A stretch of 64,000 nt of DNA from Afipia sp. Root123D2 (GTDB taxonomy: Bacteria > Pseudomonadota > Alphaproteobacteria > Rhizobiales > Xanthobacteraceae): contig NZ_LMDP01000002.1 of assembly GCF_001425835.1 (NCBI RefSeq), forward strand, positions 124,001 through 188,000, written 5' to 3'. The position numbers were made by a program, and so were the translations under genes. Shown here piece by piece: positions 17,279 to 25,779 of this stretch (position 1 is its first letter; each line of letters opens with the position of its first letter). The notes beneath the pieces were generated by a model that did no database searches, was not told the origin of the DNA, and worked only from the letters and a program-made list of their open reading frames with translations.

Positions 17279-18631
17279 ATGAAGCACACATCGACCCTCG
17301 CATCGCTGGCCGACGATCTTGCAAACGGCCGCACGACATCCCGGCAACTCGTCGAAGCGTGCCTCGAACGCATTGCCGATCCGGCAGGCGAAGGCCCACG
17401 CACGATGATCGCTTTCGATCGGGAGGCCGCTCTCGCTTCGGCGTCCGCGATGGATGAATTGCGCCGCAGCGGTGCTGCCCCCTCCGCCTATGCCGGCATT
17501 CCGGTTTCGATCAAGGATCTGTTCGATATCCGCGGGCAGCAAACCAGAGCCGGTTCGAAAGCGCTGGAAAATGCACCGGCCGCGACCGCCGATGCCACGA
17601 TCGTCGCCCGCTTGCGGCAAGCCGGCTTCGTGCTGATCGGACGAACCAACATGTCCGAATTCGCATACTCGGGCCTTGGCTTTAACCCGCATTACGACAC
17701 GCCACGCAATCCCTGGGATCGCAAAACCGGCCGAGCGCCCGGTGGCTCGTCGTCCGGCGCCGCCATTTCCGTCACCGACGGGATGGCCCATGCAGCGATC
17801 GGCACCGACACCGGCGGCTCCTGCCGGATTCCGGCGGCGTTCACGGGGCTGGTCGGATTCAAGCCGACAGCCGCGCGCGTCCCGCTCGACGGTTGCCTGC
17901 CGCTGGCAACGTCGCTCGATTCGATCGGACCTATCGCGCGGTCCGTCGCCTGCTGCGAAACACTGGATTCCATTCTATCGGGAACACCACTTGCCCGCCG
18001 TGACGCGCCGGCGCTGAATCGTTTGCGCTTCGCTGTTGCCACGAATGTCGCGTTCGACGACATCGACGATGACGTTGCGAGCGCGTTCGACACCGCCATC
18101 GCCCGCCTCAGCGACGCAGGCGCCCGGATCGACAGGATCGCGGTCCCGGAATTCAGCCGGGTCGCTGAAATCAATGCCAAAGGCGGATTTCCGGCAGCGG
18201 AAAGCTATGCCTGGCACCGCGAACTTATCGAGAAGGCAGCGGCGAAATACGATCCGCGCGTTCTGGTGCGCATCCAGCGCGGTGCAAAGCAAACTGCCGC
18301 CGACTATCTCGATCTTGTCGCGCAACGGCGCACACTGATCGCCGGCGCGACGCAGCGGTTCGCGCCTTATGATGCCGTCCTGATGCCCACGGTCGCGATC
18401 CTGCCGCCCAGACTGGAAGACCTTGTGGACGACGGTGAATTCGGACGCCTGAACCTGCTCTCCCTGCGCAACTGCACACTCATCAACATGATCGATGGTT
18501 GCGCGATTTCGCTGCCGATTGCGCGCGGCGACAATGCCGCCCCTGTCGGACTCATGCTGGCGAAAGAGCACGGCCAGGACGCGACACTGTTCGCTGTCGC
18601 CTCCGCCGTGGAGAGTGTGGTTTCCCGGTGA
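17279..18631 (+). CDS. Amidase-signature family amidase
   Basis: 450 residues. Hydrolyses an amide or lactam bond with a Ser-cisSer-Lys triad. Lys is in GIPVSIKDLFDIRG (about residue 80), cis-Ser is in the GGSSSGAAISV stretch, and the nucleophile Ser is in IGTDTGGSCRIPAAFTGLVG. The C-terminus has the family LMPTVAILPP strand. ATG 17279 (MKHTSTLAS) fits the usual N-terminus; an upstream in-frame start exists but would overlap the divergent operator. It is divergent from the flavin monooxygenase operon and convergent with DUF2848, nine bases apart. A hydroxylated N-heterocycle or arylamide is a plausible substrate (inference). Confidence 0.9.
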   Translation: MKHTSTLASLADDLANGRTTSRQLVEACLERIADPAGEGPRTMIAFDREAALASASAMDELRRSGAAPSAYAGIPVSIKDLFDIRGQQTRAGSKALENAPAATADATIVARLRQAGFVLIGRTNMSEFAYSGLGFNPHYDTPRNPWDRKTGRAPGGSSSGAAISVTDGMAHAAIGTDTGGSCRIPAAFTGLVGFKPTAARVPLDGCLPLATSLDSIGPIARSVACCETLDSILSGTPLARRDAPALNRLRFAVATNVAFDDIDDDVASAFDTAIARLSDAGARIDRIAVPEFSRVAEINAKGGFPAAESYAWHRELIEKAAAKYDPRVLVRIQRGAKQTAADYLDLVAQRRTLIAGATQRFAPYDAVLMPTVAILPPRLEDLVDDGEFGRLNLLSLRNCTLINMIDGCAISLPIARGDNAAPVGLMLAKEHGQDATLFAVASAVESVVSR

Positions 18632-18640
18632 CGGCGATCC

Positions 18641-19330
18641 CTAGCCGAGGATCGGGAGCGACACGATCTCGTAACCGTGCGTGATGGTGCGGTTCAGGAC
18701 CGGATCGGCGATTTCGTAGTCGAACCGTGACGCCGGGCGGATGCCGCCTTTGGCGGCAAACGTGCCGCCAAACATCAGGGTGCCGTCCGGCATTCCCGCC
18801 TTGCCGAATCCGCGCTCGATCAATTCAGCCGGCGGCAACATGCCGGTGAGCGTCCCTTCCTGATAAAGCTCGCGCTTGCCGTCGATCGTCGCAAACGAGC
18901 GCAGCACCAGGCTGTCCCAATGCGGGAGAACGTCGTCGAGGAGCCAGACCTCCGGCGCGATGGGCTTGTCACACATTTGTTTCGAGACGGTGATGTTGTA
19001 GGTCTCGACCTTGCGGTCGGTGTGATCCGACCCGACGCCGACGTAGGACTTCCCGCCCGCCCGGATCAGCGCGAATTCCACTTCGCCGCTCGACTCGCCG
19101 CCGCTCGCTTCGATGCTCGTCGCAGTGACGAGACGGCTCGCGGCGACACGGTAGTAGATCGGCGTCGAGGCCGGCCGCGGCACTCCGAGTTCCTCGAGCT
19201 CCGCAATATGCTTGTCGCGCGCGACAGGATCGCGCCCGGTCCAGCCCGCGATCACGAGATCCTTGATCTCAAACGATCGAGCCGAAGAGCCGCCGCGCTC
19301 GTGGACGGTAACCTGGATATTGCCGCTCAT
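18641..19330 (-). CDS. DUF2848-family protein
   Basis: 229 residues starting MSGNIQVTVHERG at ATG 19330. The sequence TPIYYRVAASRLVTA, YVGVGSDHTDRKVETYNI and SKQMCDKPIAPEVW belongs to DUF2848. The C-terminal MFGGTFAAKGGIRPASRFDY with DPVLNRTITHGYEI resembles the fumarylacetoacetate-hydrolase-like fold, so a metal-dependent C-C or C-N hydrolase role is possible but unproved. The protein commonly travels with amidases; here it lies back to back with one and carries an operator copy matching the amidase promoter. Confidence 0.75.
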   Translation of the reverse strand: MSGNIQVTVHERGGSSARSFEIKDLVIAGWTGRDPVARDKHIAELEELGVPRPASTPIYYRVAASRLVTATSIEASGGESSGEVEFALIRAGGKSYVGVGSDHTDRKVETYNITVSKQMCDKPIAPEVWLLDDVLPHWDSLVLRSFATIDGKRELYQEGTLTGMLPPAELIERGFGKAGMPDGTLMFGGTFAAKGGIRPASRFDYEIADPVLNRTITHGYEIVSLPILG

Positions 19331-19381
19331 GATCACACCCGCATGGCCGTCGCGCCGACGGCCGTCCTGTTCCCAATAACT

Positions 19382-19399
19382 GCTTTGATAGAAAGCTAT
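19382..19399. promoter_or_regulatory. Operator-like site B before the DUF2848 gene
   Basis: GCTTTGATAGAAAGCTAT: arms GCTTT and AAAGC around five bases. It matches 16 of 18 positions of site A in the reductase/amidase promoter, and lies 52 bp upstream of the DUF2848 start codon. Confidence 0.6.
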
Positions 19400-19412
19400 T
19401 ATTGAAATGCGG

Positions 19413-19997
19413 TCAAGCCGCGCGCTTTTTATTTTTCTGCTTGTCCGCGGGGGCGGCTGCCTTTGCCTTCTCAGGCTGCGCTTTCGACCACTTCGCCGTG
19501 AAAGCGAGCATCGAAGCCGCCTTGTCGCCACAGGGCACAAGACGCTCCATCATCGACGACAATTGCTGGAATTCGGCGGCGCTCAGGCAATCGAAAAGCG
19601 CGTCGTTGACAGGGGCCTGCACAGTGACAAGCTCGTCGAGCAGCCGCCTCGCCTTTGGCGTGACCGTCAGCAAAACGCGGCGCCGGTCGCTCTTGTTGAC
19701 CCGCTTTTTGACGAGATCCGCCTCGACCAGCTTCGACACCTCGATCGTGACGAAAGCGCCCGAGAGATGGAGGTGCTCGGCAATGCGGCTCACGCCGACG
19801 CCCTTCTCTCCCTGCAGATGAGCGATCGATATCAGCGTCGTATAAGCGATGCCCGAGATCCCCAGCCGCTCGCCAAAACCCGCCCGGCACTGGCCCACGC
19901 GGGAGCTGAAGGCCAGAAAATCATGAATGAATTTGCGAAAGATCGCGTCACTTCCTTCCGGCATCAGCTCCGATTTCGTCACCGTCAGTCGCGGCAC
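19413..19997 (-). CDS. MarR-family transcriptional regulator
   Basis: 194 residues with a winged helix at about 55-130: GVSRIAEHLHLSGAFVTIEV as the recognition region, then KRVNKSDRRRVLLTVTPKA as the wing. The C-terminus is Lys/Ala-rich. GTG 19997 (MPRLTVTKS) has GGGGAG nine bases upstream; ATG 19964 is an alternative. MarR proteins near aromatic degradation genes usually repress until an aromatic effector binds. It is upstream of DUF2848 in the same direction, and a perfect palindrome lies before it, suggesting autoregulation. Confidence 0.9.
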   Translation of the reverse strand: MPRLTVTKSELMPEGSDAIFRKFIHDFLAFSSRVGQCRAGFGERLGISGIAYTTLISIAHLQGEKGVGVSRIAEHLHLSGAFVTIEVSKLVEADLVKKRVNKSDRRRVLLTVTPKARRLLDELVTVQAPVNDALFDCLSAAEFQQLSSMMERLVPCGDKAASMLAFTAKWSKAQPEKAKAAAPADKQKNKKRAA

Positions 19998-20046
19998 AGC
20001 GTCGCTCCCCGAGTCTCAATCGCCACTATGCTCGAGACGTATGGCG

Positions 20047-20068
20047 AATTGAATCATTGTATTCAATT
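20047..20068. promoter_or_regulatory. Palindrome in the marR promoter
   Basis: Perfect 8-bp arms AATTGAAT and ATTCAATT around a 6-bp spacer, about 50 bp upstream of the MarR GTG start. It suits a MarR dimer and is probably an autoregulatory operator. Its sequence is different from sites A and B. Confidence 0.55.
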
Positions 20069-20100
20069 ACGCCAACCGATTATGGGTATCAAGTCGGCAA

Positions 20101-20134
20101 GCCGCCATCCGGGACTTGCGTCCCGGATGGCGGC
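20101..20134. terminator. Perfect 15-bp stem-loop
   Basis: Arms GCCGCCATCCGGGAC and GTCCCGGATGGCGGC around a TTGC loop. There is no T-run on either strand. It lies in the 319-bp gap between marR (minus) and the end of the ABC operon (minus). It could be a terminator or a boundary hairpin; the remainder of 20135-20272 has no gene I can support. Confidence 0.5.
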
Positions 20135-20272
20135 TGACGGGGACTTCGCGGAGATCAACGCACGGAAATTCGCTATTGGCGGGCATTTCTGCCGCCAGGA
20201 ACAAACTTCTTATCTGATGTTCTTGGAAAATGGCGCAGGACGCCGCCTCAAGGCGTATCGTCGGCGCCTGAT

Positions 20273-20300
20273 CGGCCCGGCGTGGTGACACGCCGGGCCG
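20273..20300 (-). terminator. Hairpin after the ABC binding-protein gene
   Basis: 12-bp perfect stem CGGCCCGGCGTG / CACGCCGGGCCG with a GTGA loop, 16 bases beyond the stop of the substrate-binding protein. The position and strength fit the transcription end of the ABC operon, though there is no T-tract. Confidence 0.65.
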
Positions 20301-20316
20301 GACAGATGCAGCCGCC

Positions 20317-21309
20317 TCAGGCCACCGTCTTCAGGTACAGGCTCGGATCGAAATAGGTTTTGGCCGGCGTGAAATCCTTGACGCCGGCATTCGCCATGAA
20401 GAAGTCGGTGGACTGCTGGAGCCAGTTGGCCACGGTGCCGTCCGAATACATCCGCTTCCAGTCCTTCGACGAGAACATCTTCTGCGCCTTGAACTGTTCG
20501 TTGATGTCGCTGAGCGGCGTCTGCGGATAGTGGTTCTTCTGTAGCGCCTCCATCGCCGGCCCGCTGTTGGCGATGATGTAGTCGTTAGCCTCGGCCCAGC
20601 CGCGGATCAGCTTGGCGAGCGTCTCCTGATTGCCGCCATAGTAATCGTTGCGCGCTGCCCAGCCGCCGATGATCGCCGCCTGCGGATAGTAAGCCGACGC
20701 ATCGGCGAGTTTCACCGCGCCCGGCACCTTGTCGCGCACCGTGACGTTGAACGGTACCCACAGCGCCACCGCCGGAACCGATCCGGAGATGAACGCGGTC
20801 ACCGCCGCCGACATGTTCTGGTTGACGAGTTCGACTTCCTTGGGATCAACCTTGTTGGCGCGCAATGCCTTGTCGAGGAAGACATGCGCGGTGGTGCCGG
20901 TTGCGGTCGCGATGCGCTTGCCCTTGAGATCGGCGAAGGTCTTGATGCCCTGGTCGGAGCGCACCCAAAGCTGGGCGGTCGCGACCTCGATATCGTTGAT
21001 GAGGAACACCTTGCCCTGCCCGCGTGCCGGGAAGTTCGAAAGCACCGCGCCGGTGGCCAGCACATCGAGGCTGCCCCCGATCAAGGCCTGGAAGATTTCG
21101 AGGCCGGTGTTGAACTGACGCAATTCAAGCTCGAGGCCCTGCTTGTCGAACGATCCGCGATCGACGCCGGTCCAGATCTGGCCATCCACAGCGACGGTGT
21201 GCAGATAGCCGACCCGCAGTTTGGTTTTCGCTTGCGCGATTGCCGGAGCGCCGATCATGGCACCAACTGCGACGCCTGCGGTCGTGGTCAAAAATTGCCT
21301 TCTATGCAT
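20317..21309 (-). CDS. NitT/TauT-type ABC transporter substrate-binding protein
   Basis: 330 residues. The N-terminus MHRRQFLTTTAGVAVGAMIG with an Ala-rich end is a probable TAT or Sec signal. Seen: KLRVGYLHTVAVDGQIWTGVD, FQALIGGSLDVLATGAV and LKGKRIATATGTTAHVFLDK, typical of the SsuA/TauA/NrtA/ThiY-like fold. Family ligands are sulfonates, nitrate, aromatics or pyrimidines; the ligand here is unknown. It is third in the permease-ATPase-SBP series. Confidence 0.88.
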   Translation of the reverse strand: MHRRQFLTTTAGVAVGAMIGAPAIAQAKTKLRVGYLHTVAVDGQIWTGVDRGSFDKQGLELELRQFNTGLEIFQALIGGSLDVLATGAVLSNFPARGQGKVFLINDIEVATAQLWVRSDQGIKTFADLKGKRIATATGTTAHVFLDKALRANKVDPKEVELVNQNMSAAVTAFISGSVPAVALWVPFNVTVRDKVPGAVKLADASAYYPQAAIIGGWAARNDYYGGNQETLAKLIRGWAEANDYIIANSGPAMEALQKNHYPQTPLSDINEQFKAQKMFSSKDWKRMYSDGTVANWLQQSTDFFMANAGVKDFTPAKTYFDPSLYLKTVA

Positions 21310-21336
21310 TGTTCATCTCCTCCAGAAGCTTGTTGG

Positions 21337-22164
21337 TTATTCGGAAAATGAGACGGCCCTGGTCTGGGCCTGTTGTGCGCGGTATTCGCTCATCACGAGT
21401 TCCCGGATATGGCTGCGCAGCTCGCCAAACTCCGGCTTTTCCTGAACGCTTTCGTCACGGGGATACCCGAAGGGTATGTCGATGATTTGTTTGATCCGTG
21501 CCGGCCGCGCGGTGACGACCACGATGCGCGAGGCAAGATAGATCGCCTCATCGACCGAATGGGTGATCAGCATCACCGTCTTGCCTTCGGTCGCCAGCAC
21601 CTGCAGCAGCAGGTTCTGCATGTTCGAGCGCGTCTGCGCATCGAGCGCGCCGAACGGCTCGTCCATCAGCAGGAATTGCGGCTTAACCGCATAGGCGCGC
21701 GCGATCGCGAGCCGCTGCCGCATGCCGCCTGACAGATGCTTGGGAAACGCATTGGCGAAATCGCTCAAGCCCATCAGCGACAGATAATGCTCGCAGATGT
21801 CGCGACGTTCCGATACCGGCGTGTGGTTGGCGCTCAGCTTCAGGCCGAACTCGATGTTCTGGCGCACGGTGAGCCACGGAAACACGCCGTATTCCTGAAA
21901 GATCACGCCGCGCTCCGGCCCGGGTCCCCGGACCGGCTGGCCGTTATACAGCACCTGGCCGCCGCTCGGCTTCTGAAAACCAGCAAGCATGCTCATCATC
22001 GTCGTCTTGCCGCAACCGGACGGGCCGATGATCGCAATGAAGTCATTCTCGCGGATGTCATAAGTGACATCATCGACGACATTGAGCATGCCCTTCGGCG
22101 TATCGAAAGACAGCGAGACATGCTCGAAACGCGCCAGCGGCCCAGGATCGTTGGTAACGCTCAT
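21337..22164 (-). CDS. NitT/TauT-type ABC transporter ATPase
   Basis: 275 residues. Walker A is GPSGCGKTT, the Q-loop region VIFQEYGVFPWLTV, the signature LSGGMRQRLAIARA, Walker B LLMDEPFGALDA and the switch His in LITHSVDEA. It powers the importer. ATG 22164 (MSVTNDPG) overlaps the permease stop by ATGA (22161-22164). The C-terminal PFGYPRDESVQEKPEFGELR is typical of the SsuB/TauB subfamily. Confidence 0.92.
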   Translation of the reverse strand: MSVTNDPGPLARFEHVSLSFDTPKGMLNVVDDVTYDIRENDFIAIIGPSGCGKTTMMSMLAGFQKPSGGQVLYNGQPVRGPGPERGVIFQEYGVFPWLTVRQNIEFGLKLSANHTPVSERRDICEHYLSLMGLSDFANAFPKHLSGGMRQRLAIARAYAVKPQFLLMDEPFGALDAQTRSNMQNLLLQVLATEGKTVMLITHSVDEAIYLASRIVVVTARPARIKQIIDIPFGYPRDESVQEKPEFGELRSHIRELVMSEYRAQQAQTRAVSFSE

Positions 22165-22931
22165 GCGACAGCCCTGTCTTGCCATTTGAGAAGATGAGTG
22201 CTGACCTTGCGCAAGGCCATATCCATCAGAAGCGCGACGGTGCCGATGCAAATGATGCCGACATAGATGACGTCGAGCAGGAAATAGGTCGATGCGTTCT
22301 GGATCATGGCGCCGAGGCCGCGCTGAGCGGCGATCAGTTCGGATGCCACCAGCGTCGCCCACGCGACACCGAGCGCGACGCGCAATGCCGTCAGGATATG
22401 CGGGACGGTCAGCGGCACGATGACCTTGGCGAAAATCTCGCGCTGGTTCGCGCCCAGCGTCTGCGCGACGCGGATGTACAGCGGCGTGATCTGCGAGACG
22501 CCCTCGTACATCACGATGACGCCGGAAAAGAACGAGGCATAGAACAGGATGACCAGCTTCGCGACCTCGTCGATTCCGAAATAGACGATCACGAGCGGGA
22601 TCAGCGCAATCGGCGGCAAGGCGCGAAAGAAATTCACCATCGGATCGGCGAAGGTGCGCGCCGGACGGTACCAGCCGAGCGCGAAGCCGACCGGGACCGC
22701 GGCGGCGATGCCGAGCACGACACCGAAAAACACGCGTTTGGTCGACGCGTAGATATCGATCAGCAGCCCGCCGTGAAACAGCAGCTCATAGAACCGCACC
22801 GCGACCTGGTGCGGAGCGGGAATCAGCGCCGGATTGACGAGGCCGCTGAGGCGAACGGCGTACCACAGCACGATCACGCCGAGCCACGGCGCACACCCCA
22901 GAATGAAGCGAGAAGCAGCGTTTTTTGACAT
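22161..22931 (-). CDS. NitT/TauT-type ABC transporter permease
   Basis: 256 residues, about six membrane helices. It opens with LGCAPWLGVIVLWYAVRLSG, and the EAA loop is TLGANQREIFAKVIVPLTVP (typical G-x9-I-x-LP spacing), contacting the ATPase. It is the first gene of the transporter operon and diverges from the mandelate-racemase gene across a 98-bp region with a strong palindrome. Confidence 0.9.
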   Translation of the reverse strand: MSKNAASRFILGCAPWLGVIVLWYAVRLSGLVNPALIPAPHQVAVRFYELLFHGGLLIDIYASTKRVFFGVVLGIAAAVPVGFALGWYRPARTFADPMVNFFRALPPIALIPLVIVYFGIDEVAKLVILFYASFFSGVIVMYEGVSQITPLYIRVAQTLGANQREIFAKVIVPLTVPHILTALRVALGVAWATLVASELIAAQRGLGAMIQNASTYFLLDVIYVGIICIGTVALLMDMALRKVSTHLLKWQDRAVA

Positions 22932-22975
22932 GAGGGCCGGCTGTTTCCGAAATCCGCATTGATCTTCTCGGCGTA

Positions 22976-22997
22976 GTCATACTATAAATAGGATGAC
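22976..22997. promoter_or_regulatory. Near-perfect 22-bp palindromic operator
   Basis: GTCAT-x-CTAT-xx-ATAG-x-ATGAC. Only positions 6/17 and the central two bases break symmetry. It lies about 32-45 bp from each start codon, between the divergent transporter and catabolic operons, and is the obvious binding site for the GntR regulator encoded at 25776. Likely it co-regulates uptake and catabolism. Confidence 0.75.
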
Positions 22998-23029
22998 CAT
23001 ACAAGAGAAGCAAAACGCTCCGGGCAACC

Positions 23030-24157
23030 ATGTCAGCAGAACAATTTGCTATCCGCACCGTGCGCGCTTCGAGTTATCGCTTTCCACTGTCGACGTCGGT
23101 CGTCACCTCGTTCGGGCGCATGCTCAACCGCCCTGCCGTCTTCGTTCAGATCGAGGACACGGACGGCGTCATCGGCTGGGGCGAAGTCTGGTCGAACTTT
23201 CCGGCGGTCGGCGCCGAGCATCGCGTCCGCATCGTCAATGAAATTATCGCGCCACTGGTCGAGAACGTTTCAATCGGCCATCCGGGCGAGATATTTCAGC
23301 AACTAACAGCGCGGCTCGATGTGCTCGCACTGCAGTGCGGCGAGCCGGGTCCGTTCGCCCATAGTATCGCTGGCCTCGATCTCGCATTGTGGGATCTGTT
23401 CGCCAGGCGCCAGCGCCAGCCATTGTGGCGGTTGCTCGGCGGGACCTCGCCGCGCTTTGGTGTTTATGCCAGCGGCATTAACCCCACCGGATCGGCGGCG
23501 ATGGCGGAGGCCGCACTCGCGCGTGGACATCGTGCGCTGAAGCTCAAGATCGGTTTCGATGCCGCACAGGATCGCGACAACCTCAAACAGCTTCGTGCGA
23601 TCGTCGGCACCGATTCACTCGCCGCCGATGCCAATCAGGCATGGGATCTCGATGAAGCATTGAAACGTGCGGACGGGTTCACCGGGTTCGATCTTGCATG
23701 GCTGGAAGAGCCGATCCGCGCCGACAGGCCGCGTCAAGAATGGATCAAGCTGGCCGGCGCCGTTTCGATGCCGCTGGCCGCCGGCGAGAACGTCGCCAGC
23801 CGCGATGGCTTCGCGCAACTGATTGCCGAGGGAGCCATCACGGTCGTGCAACCGGACGCCGCCAAATGGGGCGGGCTCAGCGAGTGCGTGACCATCGGGC
23901 GCAATGCACTCGCGGCCGGGCGTCGATTCTGTCCGCACTATCTCGGCGGCGGCATCGGATTGCTGGCATCGGCCCACCTGCTCGCGGCCGTCGGTGGTGA
24001 TGGATTGCTCGAGATCGATTCCAACGATAATCCACTGCGCGACCGCTTCTGCGGCCCCGTCGCCGACGTTGTCGATGGCGCAATCACGCTGAGCGACGAA
24101 CCCGGCCTGGGATTGACGCCCGACATCGAATCCATCGCCAACCTTCGCACCGCGTGA
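23030..24157 (+). CDS. Mandelate racemase/muconate-lactonizing enzyme family protein
   Basis: 375 residues, enolase superfamily. N-terminal capping domain to about 125, then the barrel: the KxK acid/base pair in LKLKIGFD, metal ligands Asp in AADANQAW, Glu in WLEEPI and Glu in AAGENV, Asp in VVQPDAAKWGG, and the catalytic His in FCPHYLGGG. The Lys/His-Asp arrangement fits MR-type dehydratases or racemases of sugar acids and hydroxyacids. Overlaps the next gene's frame by four bases. The substrate is unknown; the GMC oxidoreductase next to it suggests an alcohol or sugar-acid route. Confidence 0.9.
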   Translation: MSAEQFAIRTVRASSYRFPLSTSVVTSFGRMLNRPAVFVQIEDTDGVIGWGEVWSNFPAVGAEHRVRIVNEIIAPLVENVSIGHPGEIFQQLTARLDVLALQCGEPGPFAHSIAGLDLALWDLFARRQRQPLWRLLGGTSPRFGVYASGINPTGSAAMAEAALARGHRALKLKIGFDAAQDRDNLKQLRAIVGTDSLAADANQAWDLDEALKRADGFTGFDLAWLEEPIRADRPRQEWIKLAGAVSMPLAAGENVASRDGFAQLIAEGAITVVQPDAAKWGGLSECVTIGRNALAAGRRFCPHYLGGGIGLLASAHLLAAVGGDGLLEIDSNDNPLRDRFCGPVADVVDGAITLSDEPGLGLTPDIESIANLRTA

Positions 24158-24168
24158 CCGGATCAGCG

Positions 24169-25779
24169 ATGACCAACACCGCCGTCAGCGAATACGACTA
24201 CATCATCGTCGGAGCCGGCTCCGCCGGATGCATCGTCGCCAATCGTTTGTCGAAAGATCCGTCGTGCCGCGTGCTGCTGCTCGAAGCCGGCGGTCCGGAT
24301 CGCAACATCTGGATCAAGCTGCCGGTCGGATATTATCGCACGATCTACGACGATCGTTTTTCGCGCAGCTTTGCCACCGAGCCGGGCGAGCATATCGGCG
24401 GACGCTCAATCATCTGGCCGCGCGGCAGGATCGTCGGCGGATCGTCCTCGATCAACGGACTGATCTTCATCCGCGGCCAGCATGAGGACTTCGACGACTG
24501 GGAGCGCATGGGCGCGACTGGCTGGAGCTACAACGCAGTTCTGCCACATTTCCGACATTACGAAAATTACCAGGGCGGTGACAGCCAGTTCCACGGCGGC
24601 TTCGGCGAATTCGAGGTTTCTGAACTGCGGGTGCAGAATCCGGCATCCGAAGCCTGGGTCAAAGCCGGGACCGAATACGGCCTGCCCTACAATCCCGATT
24701 TCAACGGCGCATCGACCTACGGCGTCGGCAAATATCAGCTCGGCATCGGATCGCGCTGGCGATCGAGCTCGGCACGGGCCTTTCTCCATCCCGTGCTCGA
24801 TCGGCCGAACCTCACCTTGATCGACCGGGCACAGGCCAGCCGCGTGCTGTTCACCGGCCATCGCGCCGCCGGCATCGAATGGATTCGCGGAAAGCACACG
24901 CATTCCGCACGCGCGACGCGCGAAGTCATTCTCTGCGGCGGTACATTGCAATCGCCGCAATTGCTCCAACTGTCCGGCATCGGCCCTTCAGCCTTGCTGA
25001 AACAGCACGGCATCGACACGCTTGTCGATGCGCCGGAAGTCGGCCGCAATCTGCAGGACCACTATCAGGCGCGCATGATCGTACGGCTCAAAGAGCCGAT
25101 CTCGCTCAACAATCAGGTCAGGAGTCCGGTCGGCCTCACCCGCATGGGACTGCAGTGGCTGTTCTCCGGCACAGGTCCGTTGACCGTCGGCGCGGGTCAG
25201 GTCGGCGGCGCGGCATGCACGCAATACTCCGATGGCCGCAGGCCCGATGTGCAATTCAACGTCATGCCGCTATCAGTCGACAAGCCGGGTACGCCACTCC
25301 ATGCTTATCCCGGCTTCACCGCCTCGGTCTGGCAATGCCACGCTGAATCGCGCGGGTATCTTGCGATCCGCTCGACCGATCCTTTCGATCAGCCGACCAT
25401 CGTGCCGAACTATTTCGATCGAGAGGGCGACCGCAAGACCATCGTCGCAGGTCTCGAGATGCTGCGCGATATCTTCCACCAGCCATCCTTCCGCAACCTG
25501 TGGGACAAGGAAGTTCTGCCCGGACAGGGCGCGGCCTCGCCCAGCGATCTGTGGACATTTGCTTCTACAACGGGCGGCACGGTATTTCATTGTGTCGGAA
25601 CCTGCAGAATGGGAAGCGATCCGCAATCCGTCGTCGATCCGCAGCTTCGCGTGCGGGGCGTTGACGGGCTTCGGGTCATCGATGCATCGGTGATGCCGCT
25701 GATCACCTCGGCCAACACCAACGCGACCAGCCTGATGATCGGTGAAAAGGGAGCGTCGCTCATTCTCGAGGATACATGA
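24169..25779 (+). CDS. GMC-family FAD oxidoreductase (choline dehydrogenase-like)
   Basis: About 536 residues. The FAD-binding Rossmann motif YDYIIVGAGSAGCIVANRL is at the N-terminus; WPRGRIVGGSSSINGLIFIR is the second GMC signature, then GTLQSPQLLQLSGIGP is GMC signature 2. The catalytic His is in VFHCVGTCRMG and the C-terminal active-site Asn in SANTNATSLMIGEKGA. It oxidises an alcohol, with electrons passed to quinone or a cytochrome. ATG 24169 is chosen; GTG 24154 overlaps the previous stop as GTGA and is an alternative. It is second in the plus operon with the MR enzyme and the GntR gene. Confidence 0.9.
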   Translation: MTNTAVSEYDYIIVGAGSAGCIVANRLSKDPSCRVLLLEAGGPDRNIWIKLPVGYYRTIYDDRFSRSFATEPGEHIGGRSIIWPRGRIVGGSSSINGLIFIRGQHEDFDDWERMGATGWSYNAVLPHFRHYENYQGGDSQFHGGFGEFEVSELRVQNPASEAWVKAGTEYGLPYNPDFNGASTYGVGKYQLGIGSRWRSSSARAFLHPVLDRPNLTLIDRAQASRVLFTGHRAAGIEWIRGKHTHSARATREVILCGGTLQSPQLLQLSGIGPSALLKQHGIDTLVDAPEVGRNLQDHYQARMIVRLKEPISLNNQVRSPVGLTRMGLQWLFSGTGPLTVGAGQVGGAACTQYSDGRRPDVQFNVMPLSVDKPGTPLHAYPGFTASVWQCHAESRGYLAIRSTDPFDQPTIVPNYFDREGDRKTIVAGLEMLRDIFHQPSFRNLWDKEVLPGQGAASPSDLWTFASTTGGTVFHCVGTCRMGSDPQSVVDPQLRVRGVDGLRVIDASVMPLITSANTNATSLMIGEKGASLILEDT

